Made by a program: the position numbers and the translations under genes. Source: Lachnoclostridium sp. An196 (GTDB lineage: Bacteria; Bacillota; Clostridia; Lachnospirales; Lachnospiraceae). Taken from it: 64,000 nucleotides of DNA. Below the pieces are notes generated by a model. The model saw only the letters and a list, made by a program, of their open reading frames with translations. It searched no databases and was not told the DNA's origin. The stretch is from the NCBI RefSeq assembly GCF_002160135.1, contig NZ_NFJZ01000001.1:430277-494276 (forward strand). Reading direction: 5' to 3'. Shown piece by piece: positions 41,959 to 51,659 of the stretch. Positions within the stretch are counted from its first letter, which is position 1. Every line of letters starts with the position of its first letter.

Positions 41959-43695
41959 TCAGATTTGTGCAATTCCCGAAATGTCAGAATCGATCATCAT
42001 AGAATAATTTGTATAGTAAACTACGAATCCGGGTTTGGAACCATTCGGTTTTTTTACATGTTTTTTCTCCACATAATCGATCTCCACTTTATCGGCGCCC
42101 CGGGCCGCGGAATAATAGGCGGCCAGACGTGCCGCCTCTTCAAAAGTACGGTCCGGAAGTTCTTTTCCTTCCGTCTGTACGATCACATGGGAACCCGGTA
42201 TGCCTTTTGCGTGGAACCACCAGTCGTTTCCTCTGGCAAACTGGAAGGTCAGTTCGTCATTCTGGAAGTTATTTTTTCCCACATATATATGAAAACCGTC
42301 GCCGGACAGGTAGTGAAAGGGCTTTGAGGTAATCTTCGGTCGCCTGTTTCCCGGAGCACGCTTGCGGATATAGCCCGATTCCATCAGTTCTTCCTTGATC
42401 TGGACCAGATCTTCTTCCTGCAGCGCGATATCCAGCGCCGTCTGAATGGATTTCAGGTGTTCGATCTCGGCGGAAGTCTCCTCCAGCAACTTTGTGACTG
42501 CTTCGCAGGTCCTTTTCAGTTTTCCGTATTTATCAAAATATCTGGAAGCGTTGGACTGTATGGAGATCTGAGGATCCAGCGGAACCGTGACAGTCTCGCC
42601 GGTGTAGTAGTTTACCGCTTCGAAGCTTTTGCTTCCCGGTTCCACGTTGTAGCCGTAGGCGTTGATCAGCTCTCCGTACACACGGTATTTTTCCCGTTTT
42701 TCTGTATCTTTCAGCTGCTTTGCCTGCAGGTCGTATTTTTTTACATTGCGTTCCAGCGCGGTCTGCACGATCCTGCGCAGGTCGGTGGATTTCTGGCGGA
42801 TTCGGGTCAGAGTGTTCCGTTCTGCGTAATAATGCTCCAGCATGGCAGAGACGGAATTATAAGACTCCCTGCGGAAATGTCCGTAGATGGTCAGCGGAAG
42901 GCATGAGTATTCCACCGGCGTTTTACCATCGTAATAAATAGCCGGTTCCCAGCCGCCGAAACGCAGCGGTTCCAGAAAACGGCAGAACGTCCGGTACAGA
43001 TGAATCAATTCCTCAGTTTCGTAGGAAGAGGCCGCCCGGTCAGAATCCAGAGAAGCACGGCAGCAGACCTCTTCGGCAGCGATCGGACTAAGCCCTGTCA
43101 GGGAGGTGTAAAGCGCTTTCGACAATTTCACGGATTTTGCGGACAGGATGGACAGGAACTGCTCTTCCGTGACAGAGAGGGGATCCGCCTTTTCCTGGGT
43201 TTCCGGGATGAAGTATGGTCTGCCCGGAAGCACTTCCCGGACAGAACTCATCTGGGAAGAGACATGCTTGATACTGTCGATGATCATGTCCTGGCCGCTG
43301 CAGAAGATGATGTTGCTGTGCTTTCCCATGATCTCCACGACCAGATATTTTTTACACAGGTCGCCCATCTCGTCCAGATGCTCGATCTCGAAGCGCAGGA
43401 TGCGTTCCAGGGAGGGCTGAGTGACGGAAAGGATCCGGCCTCCGCTGATATGCTTGCGCAGAAGCATGCAGAAATTGGGAGCAGTCAGAGGACTGTTTTT
43501 ATTGGATTCTGTCAGATATATAAGAGGAAGGCTCGCGGACGCGCTGAGCAGGAGACGGAAATTTCCGTCCCGGGTTTTGATGGTCAGGAGCAGTTCGTCT
43601 GTCTCCGGCTGGGCGATCTTGGAAATGCGTCCTCCGGCCAGTTTTTCGTTTAACTCATGTGCCACACAGGACACGGTAATGCCGTCAAATGCCAT
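41959..43695 (-). CDS. rqcH: NFACT protein RqcH (ribosome quality control, FbpA-like)
   Basis: A 578-residue protein: N-terminal NFACT-N domain (AFDGITVSCVAHELNEKLAG), helix-hairpin and coiled-coil middle, and a C-terminal NFACT-R domain (FHIYVGKNNFQNDELTF, WWFHAKGIPGSHVIV). Bacterial RqcH binds stalled 50S subunits and adds Ala tails to nascent chains; older annotations call it a fibronectin-binding protein. There is no signal peptide. It shares a divergent promoter region with yicC. Confidence 0.93.
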   Translation of the reverse strand: MAFDGITVSCVAHELNEKLAGGRISKIAQPETDELLLTIKTRDGNFRLLLSASASLPLIYLTESNKNSPLTAPNFCMLLRKHISGGRILSVTQPSLERILRFEIEHLDEMGDLCKKYLVVEIMGKHSNIIFCSGQDMIIDSIKHVSSQMSSVREVLPGRPYFIPETQEKADPLSVTEEQFLSILSAKSVKLSKALYTSLTGLSPIAAEEVCCRASLDSDRAASSYETEELIHLYRTFCRFLEPLRFGGWEPAIYYDGKTPVEYSCLPLTIYGHFRRESYNSVSAMLEHYYAERNTLTRIRQKSTDLRRIVQTALERNVKKYDLQAKQLKDTEKREKYRVYGELINAYGYNVEPGSKSFEAVNYYTGETVTVPLDPQISIQSNASRYFDKYGKLKRTCEAVTKLLEETSAEIEHLKSIQTALDIALQEEDLVQIKEELMESGYIRKRAPGNRRPKITSKPFHYLSGDGFHIYVGKNNFQNDELTFQFARGNDWWFHAKGIPGSHVIVQTEGKELPDRTFEEAARLAAYYSAARGADKVEIDYVEKKHVKKPNGSKPGFVVYYTNYSMMIDSDISGIAQI

Positions 43696-43720
43696 GGTTG
43701 ATTCTCCTTTTCATTCCCCC

Positions 43721-43756
43721 ATTATACTTGACGGCATTTTGAAAATCAACTATAAT
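43721..43756. promoter_or_regulatory. overlapping divergent promoters of rqcH and yicC
   Basis: Plus strand: TTGACG (43728-43733), 17 bp, TATAAT (43751-43756) for yicC. Minus strand: TTGATT (43749-43744), 17 bp, TATAAT (43726-43721) for rqcH. The two elements interleave, so the genes probably compete for RNA polymerase. Confidence 0.75.
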
Positions 43757-43815
43757 AGACAAAGGTTATGAGGCAGGGGGAACTATCTGCCGGTATTTAA
43801 GGAAGAGAATAAGCG

Positions 43816-44694
43816 ATGATAAAAAGTATGACCGGTTTCGGCCGCTGCGAGCTCTCCGAGGGAGAACGAAAGGTCTCGGTTGAGATCAAGACAGTCAATC
43901 ATCGGTATCTGGATGTTGCGATGAAGATGCCGAAGAAACTGAATTTTTTTGATTCTGCGATCCGTACGGTATTGAAGGAGTATCTTCAGCGGGGGAAAGT
44001 GGACGTATTTGTCACTTATGAGGACTTGAGCGAGAGCAATGTATCTCTGGTGTATAATCAGAAGGTGGCAGAGCAGTATGTAAAGTATTTCCGGCAGATG
44101 GAAGAGCAGTTCGGGCTGGAAAATGACATGAAAGTATCCGTACTGGCCCGCTGTCCGGAAGTCCTGGTGATGGAAGAACAGCAGGAAGATGAGGAAGAGA
44201 TCTGGCAGCTCCTGGAGAAAGCGGTGCGCGGCGCCTGTGAGAAAGTAGTGGAAACCAGGGTGCGCGAAGGAGAAGCGCTGAGATGCGATCTGCTTGCCAA
44301 GCTGGACGAGATGCTGAGGATGACGGCGTTTATTGAAGAACGGTCGCCGCAGATCATGGCGGAGTACCGCCAGAAGCTGGAGGCAAAGGTTCAGGATCTT
44401 CTGACAGATGCCCAGACGGACGAGAGCAGGATCGCCATGGAGGTGACCCTCTTTGCTGATAAGATCTGTGTGGATGAAGAGATTGTGCGTCTCAGAAGCC
44501 ATGTAGAGGCGACGAAAGCGGCACTGGAGAGCGGCGGAAGCATCGGCCGGAAGCTGGATTTTATCGCACAGGAGATGAACCGGGAGGCGAACACGACGCT
44601 GTCCAAAGCCAATGATCTGGAGATTTCCAACTGCGCGATCGATCTTAAGACAGAGATTGAAAAGGTCCGCGAGCAGATTCAAAATATAGAATAG
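43816..44694 (+). CDS. YicC family endoribonuclease
   Basis: A 292-residue YicC protein with the N-terminal MIKSMTGFGRCE and VEIKTVNHRYLDV signatures and the C-terminal IGRKLDFIAQEMNREANTT block, all typical. The family includes an endoribonuclease involved in small-RNA decay. In Firmicutes it is usually followed by gmk and rpoZ, as here. Confidence 0.95.
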   Translation: MIKSMTGFGRCELSEGERKVSVEIKTVNHRYLDVAMKMPKKLNFFDSAIRTVLKEYLQRGKVDVFVTYEDLSESNVSLVYNQKVAEQYVKYFRQMEEQFGLENDMKVSVLARCPEVLVMEEQQEDEEEIWQLLEKAVRGACEKVVETRVREGEALRCDLLAKLDEMLRMTAFIEERSPQIMAEYRQKLEAKVQDLLTDAQTDESRIAMEVTLFADKICVDEEIVRLRSHVEATKAALESGGSIGRKLDFIAQEMNREANTTLSKANDLEISNCAIDLKTEIEKVREQIQNIE

Positions 44695-44702
44695 GATATT
44701 GT

Positions 44703-45335
44703 ATGATCAGACAGGGAATATTGATAGTGGTGTCCGGTTTTTCGGGAGCCGGCAAGGGCACGGTTATGAAAAGCCTGATAGATCGTTATGACAGTTACGC
44801 GCTGTCCGTTTCGGCGACAACCAGGCAGCCCAGACCGGGTGAAGCAGAAGGAAAAGCGTATTTTTTTAAGACAAGGGATGAGTTTGAGCAGATGATTGCC
44901 GATGGTTCTCTGATCGAATACGCGCAGTATGTGGATAATTATTATGGGACGCCCAGAGCTTATGTAGAGCAGCAGCTGTCGGAGGGGCGCGATGTGATCC
45001 TGGAGATAGAGATCCAGGGCGCGCGCAAGGTGCGTGAACAGTTCCCCGAAGCAGTGCTGCTGTTTGTGACGGCAAAAGATCTGCCCACTCTTCGCAGCCG
45101 TCTGACGGGAAGAGGGACAGAAACGCCGGAGGTGGTTGCCCAGAGACTTCGCAGAGCGGCGCAGGAGGCCGAAGGAATCGAGGAGTATGACTATCTGGTG
45201 ATCAACGACGATCTGGAAACATGCGTGGAAGAAATTCATAGGATCATCGAAAGCGAGCATCGCAGGATCAGCCGGAACAGAGACTTTATATGTCAAATCA
45301 GAGAAGAACTGGAAGAGTTTTCGAAAGGAGAATAA
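44703..45335 (+). CDS. gmk: guanylate kinase
   Basis: A 210-residue kinase that converts GMP to GDP with ATP. P-loop SGFSGAGKGTVMK near the N-terminus, GMP-binding motifs TTRQPRPGE and Y(Y)GTP, and lid region LTGRGTE. Starts 8 bp after yicC and ends two bases before the rpoZ ATG. Confidence 0.97.
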   Translation: MIRQGILIVVSGFSGAGKGTVMKSLIDRYDSYALSVSATTRQPRPGEAEGKAYFFKTRDEFEQMIADGSLIEYAQYVDNYYGTPRAYVEQQLSEGRDVILEIEIQGARKVREQFPEAVLLFVTAKDLPTLRSRLTGRGTETPEVVAQRLRRAAQEAEGIEEYDYLVINDDLETCVEEIHRIIESEHRRISRNRDFICQIREELEEFSKGE

Positions 45336-45337
45336 TT

Positions 45338-45604
45338 ATGTTACATCCGTCTTATACAGACTTAATGAAGACTATCAACGGTGAAGTGGAGGAGGGCGAT
45401 ACCCCTGTGGTGAACAGCCGTTATTCGATCGTACTGGGAACTGCCAAGAGAGCGCGTCAGCTGATCGCCGGTGAAGAGCCCTTTGTGGACGCAAGAGGGA
45501 AGAAACCGCTTTCCATCGCTGTCGAGGAGTTCAGCAAAGGTTATGTGACCATTGAACCGGAGAAAGAAGAGGAGAGCGCAGCGCTGGAGGAGCAGACCGT
45601 ATGA
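45338..45604 (+). CDS. rpoZ: RNA polymerase omega subunit
   Basis: An 88-residue omega subunit. NSRYSIVLGTAKRARQL matches the conserved core that holds beta-prime, and KPLSIAVEEFSKG the following segment. Start ATG 45338 comes after GAAAGGAG. Position after gmk is standard. Confidence 0.95.
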   Translation: MLHPSYTDLMKTINGEVEEGDTPVVNSRYSIVLGTAKRARQLIAGEEPFVDARGKKPLSIAVEEFSKGYVTIEPEKEEESAALEEQTV

Positions 45605-45654
45605 TGGGGGCCCGGATTCGGATGGGACGGAAATAATATATGGGGAGGACTGAC

Positions 45655-47271
45655 ATGATAGTAAGAGAAGGCAAGAGTGTATTTAAAGGAGTCGCGATCG
45701 GCAAGATTTTTGTCTATAAAAAGGCAGAAAACGCAGTGACCAAAGAAACGATTACCGATGTGGATGCGGAACTGGCCCGTTTTGAGGAGGCCAAGGCCAA
45801 AGCTATGGAGCAGCTGAAGCGCCTTTATGAGAAAGCGCTCCGTGACGTAGGAGAAGAAGAGGCAATGATCTTCGACGTCCATCAGATGCTGCTGGACGAT
45901 CTGGACTATAATGAGTCTATTACCAACATTATTAAAGAAGAAAAGATGAATGCCGAATATGCGGTGTTTATGACCTGTGAACAGTTCATGGGAATGTTCC
46001 TGGGCATGGATGATGAATATATGAGAGGCCGCGCGGCAGATATCGAGGATATTTCCAAACGTGTGATCTCGATTCTGAATGGCACGCAGGTGAGTCCGGA
46101 AGCTATGCCGGAGCCGGTAATTATTGTGGCGGAGGACCTGGCGCCCAGCGAGACCGTACAGTTTGACAAGAGCAAGATTCTGGCTATTGTCATCCAGAAA
46201 GGGTCGGCAAATTCCCATACGGCGATTCTTGCGCGTACTATGAATATCCCGTCTCTTGTGACAACGGATATCGAAGTGGATACAAAATATAATGGAAGAA
46301 CGGCTGTGGTAGACGGTTTCGCCGGACTGTTCTATATCAATCCGGATGACGAGACCATGGCGAAGATGGTGGAAAAGAAAAAACGGGCTGATGAGCAGAG
46401 AGCGCTGCTCCAGGAGATGAGAGGAAAAGAGACCGTTACGAAGAGCGGCAAGCATATCCATCTGTACTCAAACATCGGAGGCGTGCAGGACGTGGACGCG
46501 GTGCTGGAGAACGATTCCGAAGGCATCGGCCTTTTCCGGAGCGAGTTCCTTTATCTGGGAAGGGATGATTATCCCACGGAAGACGAGCAGTTCGAGGCGT
46601 ATAAAACAGTTCTGGCCCGGATGCAGGGGAAGAAAGTTATTATCCGTACTCTGGATATTGGAGCGGACAAGCAGGCGGACTATTTCGGTATTCCAAAGGA
46701 GGAGAATCCCGCGCTTGGATTCCGTGCGATCCGTATCTGCCTGACCAGAGAGGATGTATTCCGTACTCAGTTGAGGGCGCTGCTGCGCGCATCCGCATTT
46801 GGCAATCTGGGGATCATGTTCCCGATGATTATCTCCGTAAAAGAAATTGTCCGCATCAAGGAGATCGTGGATGAAGTGAAACTGGAACTTGACAGGGAAG
46901 ATATCGCGTACGGGAACTTTGAGCTTGGTATCATGATCGAGACACCGGCGGCAGCTGTGATCAGCGATCTGCTGGCTCCGCATGTGGACTTCTTCAGCAT
47001 CGGAACCAATGACCTGAGTCAGTATACTCTGGCTATCGACCGTCAGAATCAGTCTCTGGATAACTTCTTTGATCCGCATCACGAAGCGATCCTGCGTTTG
47101 ATCCAGCTGACGATTGAGAATGCCCACAAGTCCGGCGCATGGTGCGGTATCTGCGGAGAACTTGGAGCTGATATGGAGGTGACGGCCAGATTTATCCAGA
47201 TGGGTATTGATGAACTTTCCGTTTCTCCGGGCTATACGCTGGAACTGAGAAAACGGATCCGCGAGTGTTAA
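45655..47271 (+). CDS. ptsI: PTS enzyme I (PEP-protein phosphotransferase)
   Basis: A 538-residue enzyme with the phosphorylated H188 in GSANSHTAILAR and the PEP-binding barrel (LFRSEFLYLGRD, GTNDLSQYTLAIDR, CGICGELGAD). It takes phosphate from PEP and gives it to HPr. ATG 45655 is chosen because GGGGAGG lies six bases upstream. Length is slightly below the ~570 norm. ptsH follows, the reverse of the common ptsH-ptsI order. Confidence 0.96.
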   Translation: MIVREGKSVFKGVAIGKIFVYKKAENAVTKETITDVDAELARFEEAKAKAMEQLKRLYEKALRDVGEEEAMIFDVHQMLLDDLDYNESITNIIKEEKMNAEYAVFMTCEQFMGMFLGMDDEYMRGRAADIEDISKRVISILNGTQVSPEAMPEPVIIVAEDLAPSETVQFDKSKILAIVIQKGSANSHTAILARTMNIPSLVTTDIEVDTKYNGRTAVVDGFAGLFYINPDDETMAKMVEKKKRADEQRALLQEMRGKETVTKSGKHIHLYSNIGGVQDVDAVLENDSEGIGLFRSEFLYLGRDDYPTEDEQFEAYKTVLARMQGKKVIIRTLDIGADKQADYFGIPKEENPALGFRAIRICLTREDVFRTQLRALLRASAFGNLGIMFPMIISVKEIVRIKEIVDEVKLELDREDIAYGNFELGIMIETPAAAVISDLLAPHVDFFSIGTNDLSQYTLAIDRQNQSLDNFFDPHHEAILRLIQLTIENAHKSGAWCGICGELGADMEVTARFIQMGIDELSVSPGYTLELRKRIREC

Positions 47272-47341
47272 TCAGAGACATTATGGGACTGTCCCTTACA
47301 GGGAAAACCATGATATAAAAAGTATAAAAGGAGAATGAACT

Positions 47342-47599
47342 ATGAAATCTTTTACTTACACTGTTCAGGATGAACTGGGAATCCATGCAAGACCGGCAGG
47401 AATGCTCGCGAAAGCTGCAGCTGGTTACAAGAGCGTTGTTACTATTGACAACGGCACCAAGAAAGCAGACGCAAAGAGACTGATGGCGATCATGGGAATG
47501 GGCGTTAAGAAAGGAACTACGGTTACTGTTACCGTAGAGGGTGAAGACGAAGACGCAGCATGCGCAGCAATGGAAGAGTTCTTCAAATCCAATCTGTAA
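47342..47599 (+). CDS. ptsH: phosphocarrier protein HPr with Arg46
   Basis: An 85-residue HPr with the enzyme I phosphorylation site H15 (LGIHARPAG). The regulatory site is altered: the usual K-S46-I-M-G is K45-R46-L-M-A, so HPr kinase/phosphorylase cannot phosphorylate this position. That would separate the protein from CcpA-dependent catabolite repression unless another HPr exists. A hairpin terminator follows. Confidence 0.95.
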   Translation: MKSFTYTVQDELGIHARPAGMLAKAAAGYKSVVTIDNGTKKADAKRLMAIMGMGVKKGTTVTVTVEGEDEDAACAAMEEFFKSNL

Positions 47600-47623
47600 G
47601 GATCAGATGATAAAAAGATGAAT

Positions 47624-47674
47624 AAATCCGTATGGAACCATGTGCGGCAGGCGCATGGATTCATACGGATTTTT
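47624..47674 (+). terminator. intrinsic terminator after ptsH
   Basis: A long stem of AAATCCGTATG with CATACGGATTT and inner CCATG/CATGG pairing, followed by TTTT. Spans 47624-47674. Confidence 0.85.
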
Positions 47675-47701
47675 GCATTTACTGCAAGGCTGTGTTATAC
47701 T
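47673..47701 (+). promoter_or_regulatory. promoter of the M16 peptidase gene
   Basis: TTGCAT (47673-47678) and TATACT (47696-47701) are exactly 17 bp apart, 45 bp before the ATG. The -35 box overlaps the end of the preceding terminator. Confidence 0.6.
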
Positions 47702-47745
47702 AGGCGCGGATATGTATATAATAAGTAGAAAATCTGGAGGAAACA

Positions 47746-50673
47746 ATGACGGTAGAATCATTAAAAGCATATGAACTGATCCAAAAAGAACAGATCCCGG
47801 ATCTGAGATCTACGGGGTATCTGCTGAGGCATAAAAAGACGGGCGCCAGAGTGGCATTGTTGTCCAATGATGATGAGAATAAAGTATTCAATATCGGATT
47901 TCGCACGCCGCCTTCAGACAGCACGGGAGTGCCCCATATCATGGAACATTCCGTGCTTTGCGGTTCGACAGATTTTCCGGTCAAAGATCCGTTTGTGGAG
48001 CTGGTGAAAGGATCGTTGAATACATTTCTGAACGCGATGACTTATCCGGATAAAACTGTCTATCCGATAGCCAGCTGCAATGACCAGGACTTTCAGAACC
48101 TGATGCACGTATATCTGGATGCAGTATTCCATCCCAATATTTATAAAGAGGAAAAGATATTCCGCCAGGAAGGGTGGCATTACGAACTGGAGTCGGAAGA
48201 CGGGGAAATGTCTTACAATGGTGTGGTCTATAATGAGATGAAAGGCGCGTTTTCCTCTCCGGAGGATATGCTGGACCGGGAAGTGATGACCACTTTATAT
48301 CCGGATACGACATATTACTATGAATCAGGCGGAGATCCCAGGCATATACCGGAACTGACTTACGGACAGTTTCTGGATTTTCATCGGAGGTTCTATCATC
48401 CCTCCAATTGTTATATTTATTTATATGGGAATATGGACATGGCGGAAAAGCTGGAGTGGATCGACGAACACTATCTGAGCAAATATGACCGTCTGGACAT
48501 TGACTCAGAGATCAGCCTGCAGAAGCCTTTTGAACAGCCGGTGGAACGGATCGTGGATTACCCGGTTTCTTCAGAGGAATCTCCGAAAGGGCAGGCATAT
48601 CTGTCCTGGAATGCGGTTGTGGGGACTTCCCTGGATGCGGATCTGTATCTTGCTTTTCAAATTATCGAGTACGCATTGCTGTCCGCTCCGGGAGCTCCGC
48701 TGAAGCAGGCTCTGCTGGATGCGGGTATCGGTAAAGATATTTTAAGCACATATGAAAACGGTATTGCGCAGCCTTATTTCTCCGTGATCGCGAAGAATGC
48801 GGATGTGGAGCAGAAGGATGTTTTTTGCAAGGTGATCCGTGAGACGCTGGAAAAGATCACGGAAGAAGGTTTTGACCGGAAAGCGCTGCTGGCAGGACTT
48901 AACTATTATGAATTCCGTTACAGAGAAGCCGATTTCGGGAACTATCCGAAGGGATTGATGTACGGGCTGCAGATGTTTGACAGCTGGCTTTATGATGAGA
49001 AAGAACCGTTCCTGCATCTGGCATGTCTGGAGCGTTTTGCCAGATTCCGGGATCAGGTAGGCAGCGGATACTTTGAAGATCTGGTTCGGAAATATCTGCT
49101 GGAAAACAATCATGCGGCGTTGCTGGTCCTGCGCCCTGTGCCGGGACTGGAAGCGAAAGAACAGGAGTATGTAAAGGAGAAACTGAAAAAATACAAAGAT
49201 ACCCTGTCCCGGACAGAGATAAAACAGGTGATAAAAGATGCGAAAGAGCTGAAGGAATATCAGGATGAGCCTTCACCCCAGGAAGAACTGGAAAAGATTC
49301 CCATGCTGAAAAGAGAAGACATCCGCCGGGAGGTGGAACCGCTGGCCAATGAGGTTCTGGATGTGGATGGAACGACGGTTCTCTGGCAGAACATTCCCAC
49401 CAGCGGGATCAGTTATATCCGGCTCCTGTTTGATGCGGACGATCTCCCTGATGAACTGGTTCCTTATATGGGAATCCTGAAACAGGTCCTGGGCTTTATG
49501 GATACGGAAAACTACAGTTATGGAGAGCTGTTTAACGAGATCAACTGTCATACGGGAGGCATCAGTATGGCGGTCAATCTGTACGGGAACATGCGGGAAA
49601 AAGAACGTTTCTGTATGAAACTCGAGATGAAGGCAAAGACACTTTATAATAAAACAGACTTTGCATTCGCCATGATGAGAGAGATTCTGCAGAAAACCAG
49701 GTTCACAGACACCAAGAGACTTTACGAGATCATTGCCCAGATGAAATCGCGTCTGCAGATGTATCTGATGTCGGCAGGACATTCGGCGGCGGCCGTACGC
49801 GCCATGGCGAAATTCTCCAGATCCGCGAAGATCAACGACCGGATGAACGGAGTGGAATTTTACTGGCTGATAGAAGACCTGGAGCAGAATTTTGAGGAGA
49901 AAAAGGAAGAACTGATCCGAAAGCTGACGGAAGTCATGCAGTATGTGATTCGGCCGGAAAATCTCATCGTTTCCTGTACGGCGGAAACGGAAGGGATCGA
50001 AGCGGTAAAACGGGAGATCCCATCTTTAAAGGAAGCGTTGTATACTGGATCGTTTCCGGCGGCGCCGGAGGAAGAATCGCCCTCCATGGAATGTATGAAA
50101 GAAGGGCTGAAAACACCGTCTGCCGTTCAGTATGTGGCGCGCGCGGGACATATCAGCTATTATACGGGCGCTTTCCGGATCCTGAAAGTGATTCTCAGTT
50201 ATGAATATCTCTGGATCCAGATCAGGGTTAAAGGCGGCGCATATGGATGCATGAGCGGTTTCGGCGTTTATGGAGACAGTTATCTGGTATCTTACCGGGA
50301 TCCGAATCTGAAAGAGACGAACCAGGTGTTTGAAAATACGGCGGATTATGTGGAACATTTCGACGCTACGGACAGAGATATGACCAAGTATGTCATCGGC
50401 ACGATCAGCGATATGGATACGCCTCTGACGCCTTCGGCAGCGGGGAACCGGTCTATGTCCGCATGGCTGACACATACGACGTTAGAAGATCTGCAGCGCA
50501 TGAGGGATCAGGTATTGGAGGCGACACCGGCTGATATCCGCAGCCTGGCATCCGGAATCCGGGAACTTCTGGATGAAGGCAGTCTCTGCGCCATTGGGAA
50601 TGAGAGCCGTATCGAGAAGGAAAAAGATATGTTTGACCGGACGCGGAATCTGTTCCGCTCTGCGGAAACGTAA
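47746..50673 (+). CDS. M16C family metallopeptidase (presequence-protease-like)
   Basis: A 975-residue insulinase-family protein made of two homologous halves. The inverted zinc motif H64-I-M-E67-H68 lies in the N-half, with KGSLNTFLNAMTYPDKTVYP shortly after, typical of the M16C/PreP group. The C-half lacks the motif, as expected. There is no signal peptide, so it degrades peptides in the cytoplasm. AAATCTGGAGG precedes the ATG. era follows after 19 bp. Confidence 0.94.
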   Translation: MTVESLKAYELIQKEQIPDLRSTGYLLRHKKTGARVALLSNDDENKVFNIGFRTPPSDSTGVPHIMEHSVLCGSTDFPVKDPFVELVKGSLNTFLNAMTYPDKTVYPIASCNDQDFQNLMHVYLDAVFHPNIYKEEKIFRQEGWHYELESEDGEMSYNGVVYNEMKGAFSSPEDMLDREVMTTLYPDTTYYYESGGDPRHIPELTYGQFLDFHRRFYHPSNCYIYLYGNMDMAEKLEWIDEHYLSKYDRLDIDSEISLQKPFEQPVERIVDYPVSSEESPKGQAYLSWNAVVGTSLDADLYLAFQIIEYALLSAPGAPLKQALLDAGIGKDILSTYENGIAQPYFSVIAKNADVEQKDVFCKVIRETLEKITEEGFDRKALLAGLNYYEFRYREADFGNYPKGLMYGLQMFDSWLYDEKEPFLHLACLERFARFRDQVGSGYFEDLVRKYLLENNHAALLVLRPVPGLEAKEQEYVKEKLKKYKDTLSRTEIKQVIKDAKELKEYQDEPSPQEELEKIPMLKREDIRREVEPLANEVLDVDGTTVLWQNIPTSGISYIRLLFDADDLPDELVPYMGILKQVLGFMDTENYSYGELFNEINCHTGGISMAVNLYGNMREKERFCMKLEMKAKTLYNKTDFAFAMMREILQKTRFTDTKRLYEIIAQMKSRLQMYLMSAGHSAAAVRAMAKFSRSAKINDRMNGVEFYWLIEDLEQNFEEKKEELIRKLTEVMQYVIRPENLIVSCTAETEGIEAVKREIPSLKEALYTGSFPAAPEEESPSMECMKEGLKTPSAVQYVARAGHISYYTGAFRILKVILSYEYLWIQIRVKGGAYGCMSGFGVYGDSYLVSYRDPNLKETNQVFENTADYVEHFDATDRDMTKYVIGTISDMDTPLTPSAAGNRSMSAWLTHTTLEDLQRMRDQVLEATPADIRSLASGIRELLDEGSLCAIGNESRIEKEKDMFDRTRNLFRSAET

Positions 50674-50692
50674 AATGAGAAAGGATAAATCT

Positions 50693-51598
50693 ATGGAAGA
50701 ACAGAAGAAATCCGGATTTGCGGCTCTGGTAGGGCGTCCCAATGTGGGAAAGTCCACACTGATGAACCGGCTGATCGGGCAGAAAATAGCGATTACGTCC
50801 AACAAACCACAGACCACCCGCAACAGGATCCAGACTGTCTATACCTGTGAGAAAGGGCAGATTGTTTTTCTGGATACGCCGGGTATCCACAAGGCAAAGA
50901 ACAAGCTGGGAGAATATATGGTCAATGTGGCGGAACGGACGCTGAAGGAAGTGGATGTGATCCTCTGGCTGGTGGAACCAACGTCTTATATCGGCGCCGG
51001 AGAAAAACACATCGCAGAGCAGCTTGCACATATCCATACACCGGTGATACTGGTAATCAACAAGATCGATAAGGTAAAGAAGGATGAACTGCTCGCTTAT
51101 ATTGACGCATACCGGAGACTGCTGGATTTTGCTGAGATTGTACCGGTGTCGGCTTTAAAAGGTATGAACGAGGATGTGCTGCTGGATCAGATTTTCAAGT
51201 ATCTGCCCTACGGCCCTATGTTCTACGATGAAGATACGGTGACGGATCAGCCTATGAGAGCGATTGTCGCCGAATTGATCCGGGAGAAGGCATTAAAGCT
51301 GCTGGACGAAGAAATTCCACACGGAATCGCAGTGTCCGTGGATGTGATGAAACAGCGTCCCGGGCAGGGATTGTGGGATATCGAGGCAACGATTGTCTGC
51401 GAAAGAGATTCTCATAAGGGAATCATCATTGGAAAAGGCGGAGCCATGCTGAAAAAGATCGGTTCTGCCGCCCGGTACGAGATAGAGAAAATGCTGGAAG
51501 CCAGAGTAAATCTGAAATTGTGGGTCAAAGTAAAGAAGGACTGGAGAGATTCTGACTTCCTGATAAAAAATTTCGGGTATGACAAGAAAGAAGTATAG
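50693..51598 (+). CDS. era: GTPase Era
   Basis: A 301-residue GTPase with G1 GRPNVGKST, G2 region TTRNRIQT, G3 DTPGI and G4 NKID, and a C-terminal KH domain (KGIIIGKGGAMLKKIG). It binds 16S rRNA and aids 30S assembly. I start it at ATG 50693, seven bases after AAAGGA; ATG 50675 and longer frames are unlikely. Confidence 0.97.
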   Translation: MEEQKKSGFAALVGRPNVGKSTLMNRLIGQKIAITSNKPQTTRNRIQTVYTCEKGQIVFLDTPGIHKAKNKLGEYMVNVAERTLKEVDVILWLVEPTSYIGAGEKHIAEQLAHIHTPVILVINKIDKVKKDELLAYIDAYRRLLDFAEIVPVSALKGMNEDVLLDQIFKYLPYGPMFYDEDTVTDQPMRAIVAELIREKALKLLDEEIPHGIAVSVDVMKQRPGQGLWDIEATIVCERDSHKGIIIGKGGAMLKKIGSAARYEIEKMLEARVNLKLWVKVKKDWRDSDFLIKNFGYDKKEV

Positions 51599-51659
51599 TA
51601 CCCGGCTGCTTCGGGGATTCTATGAATATACGGATGGAGAAAACGGAGGTTCATAGAAT

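Noticed and set aside
45290..45337. Longer rpoZ start at 45290
   Set aside because: It would overlap gmk by 46 bases, while ATG 45338 has a perfect GAAAGGAG site and gives the normal omega length.
7653..51626. TCTATGAA-like strings near 7655, 8725, 8756, 25280 and 51621 as a dispersed repeat family
   Set aside because: Only 7-8 bases are shared, the strings are AT-rich, and the surroundings differ except for the pair beside the recombinase.
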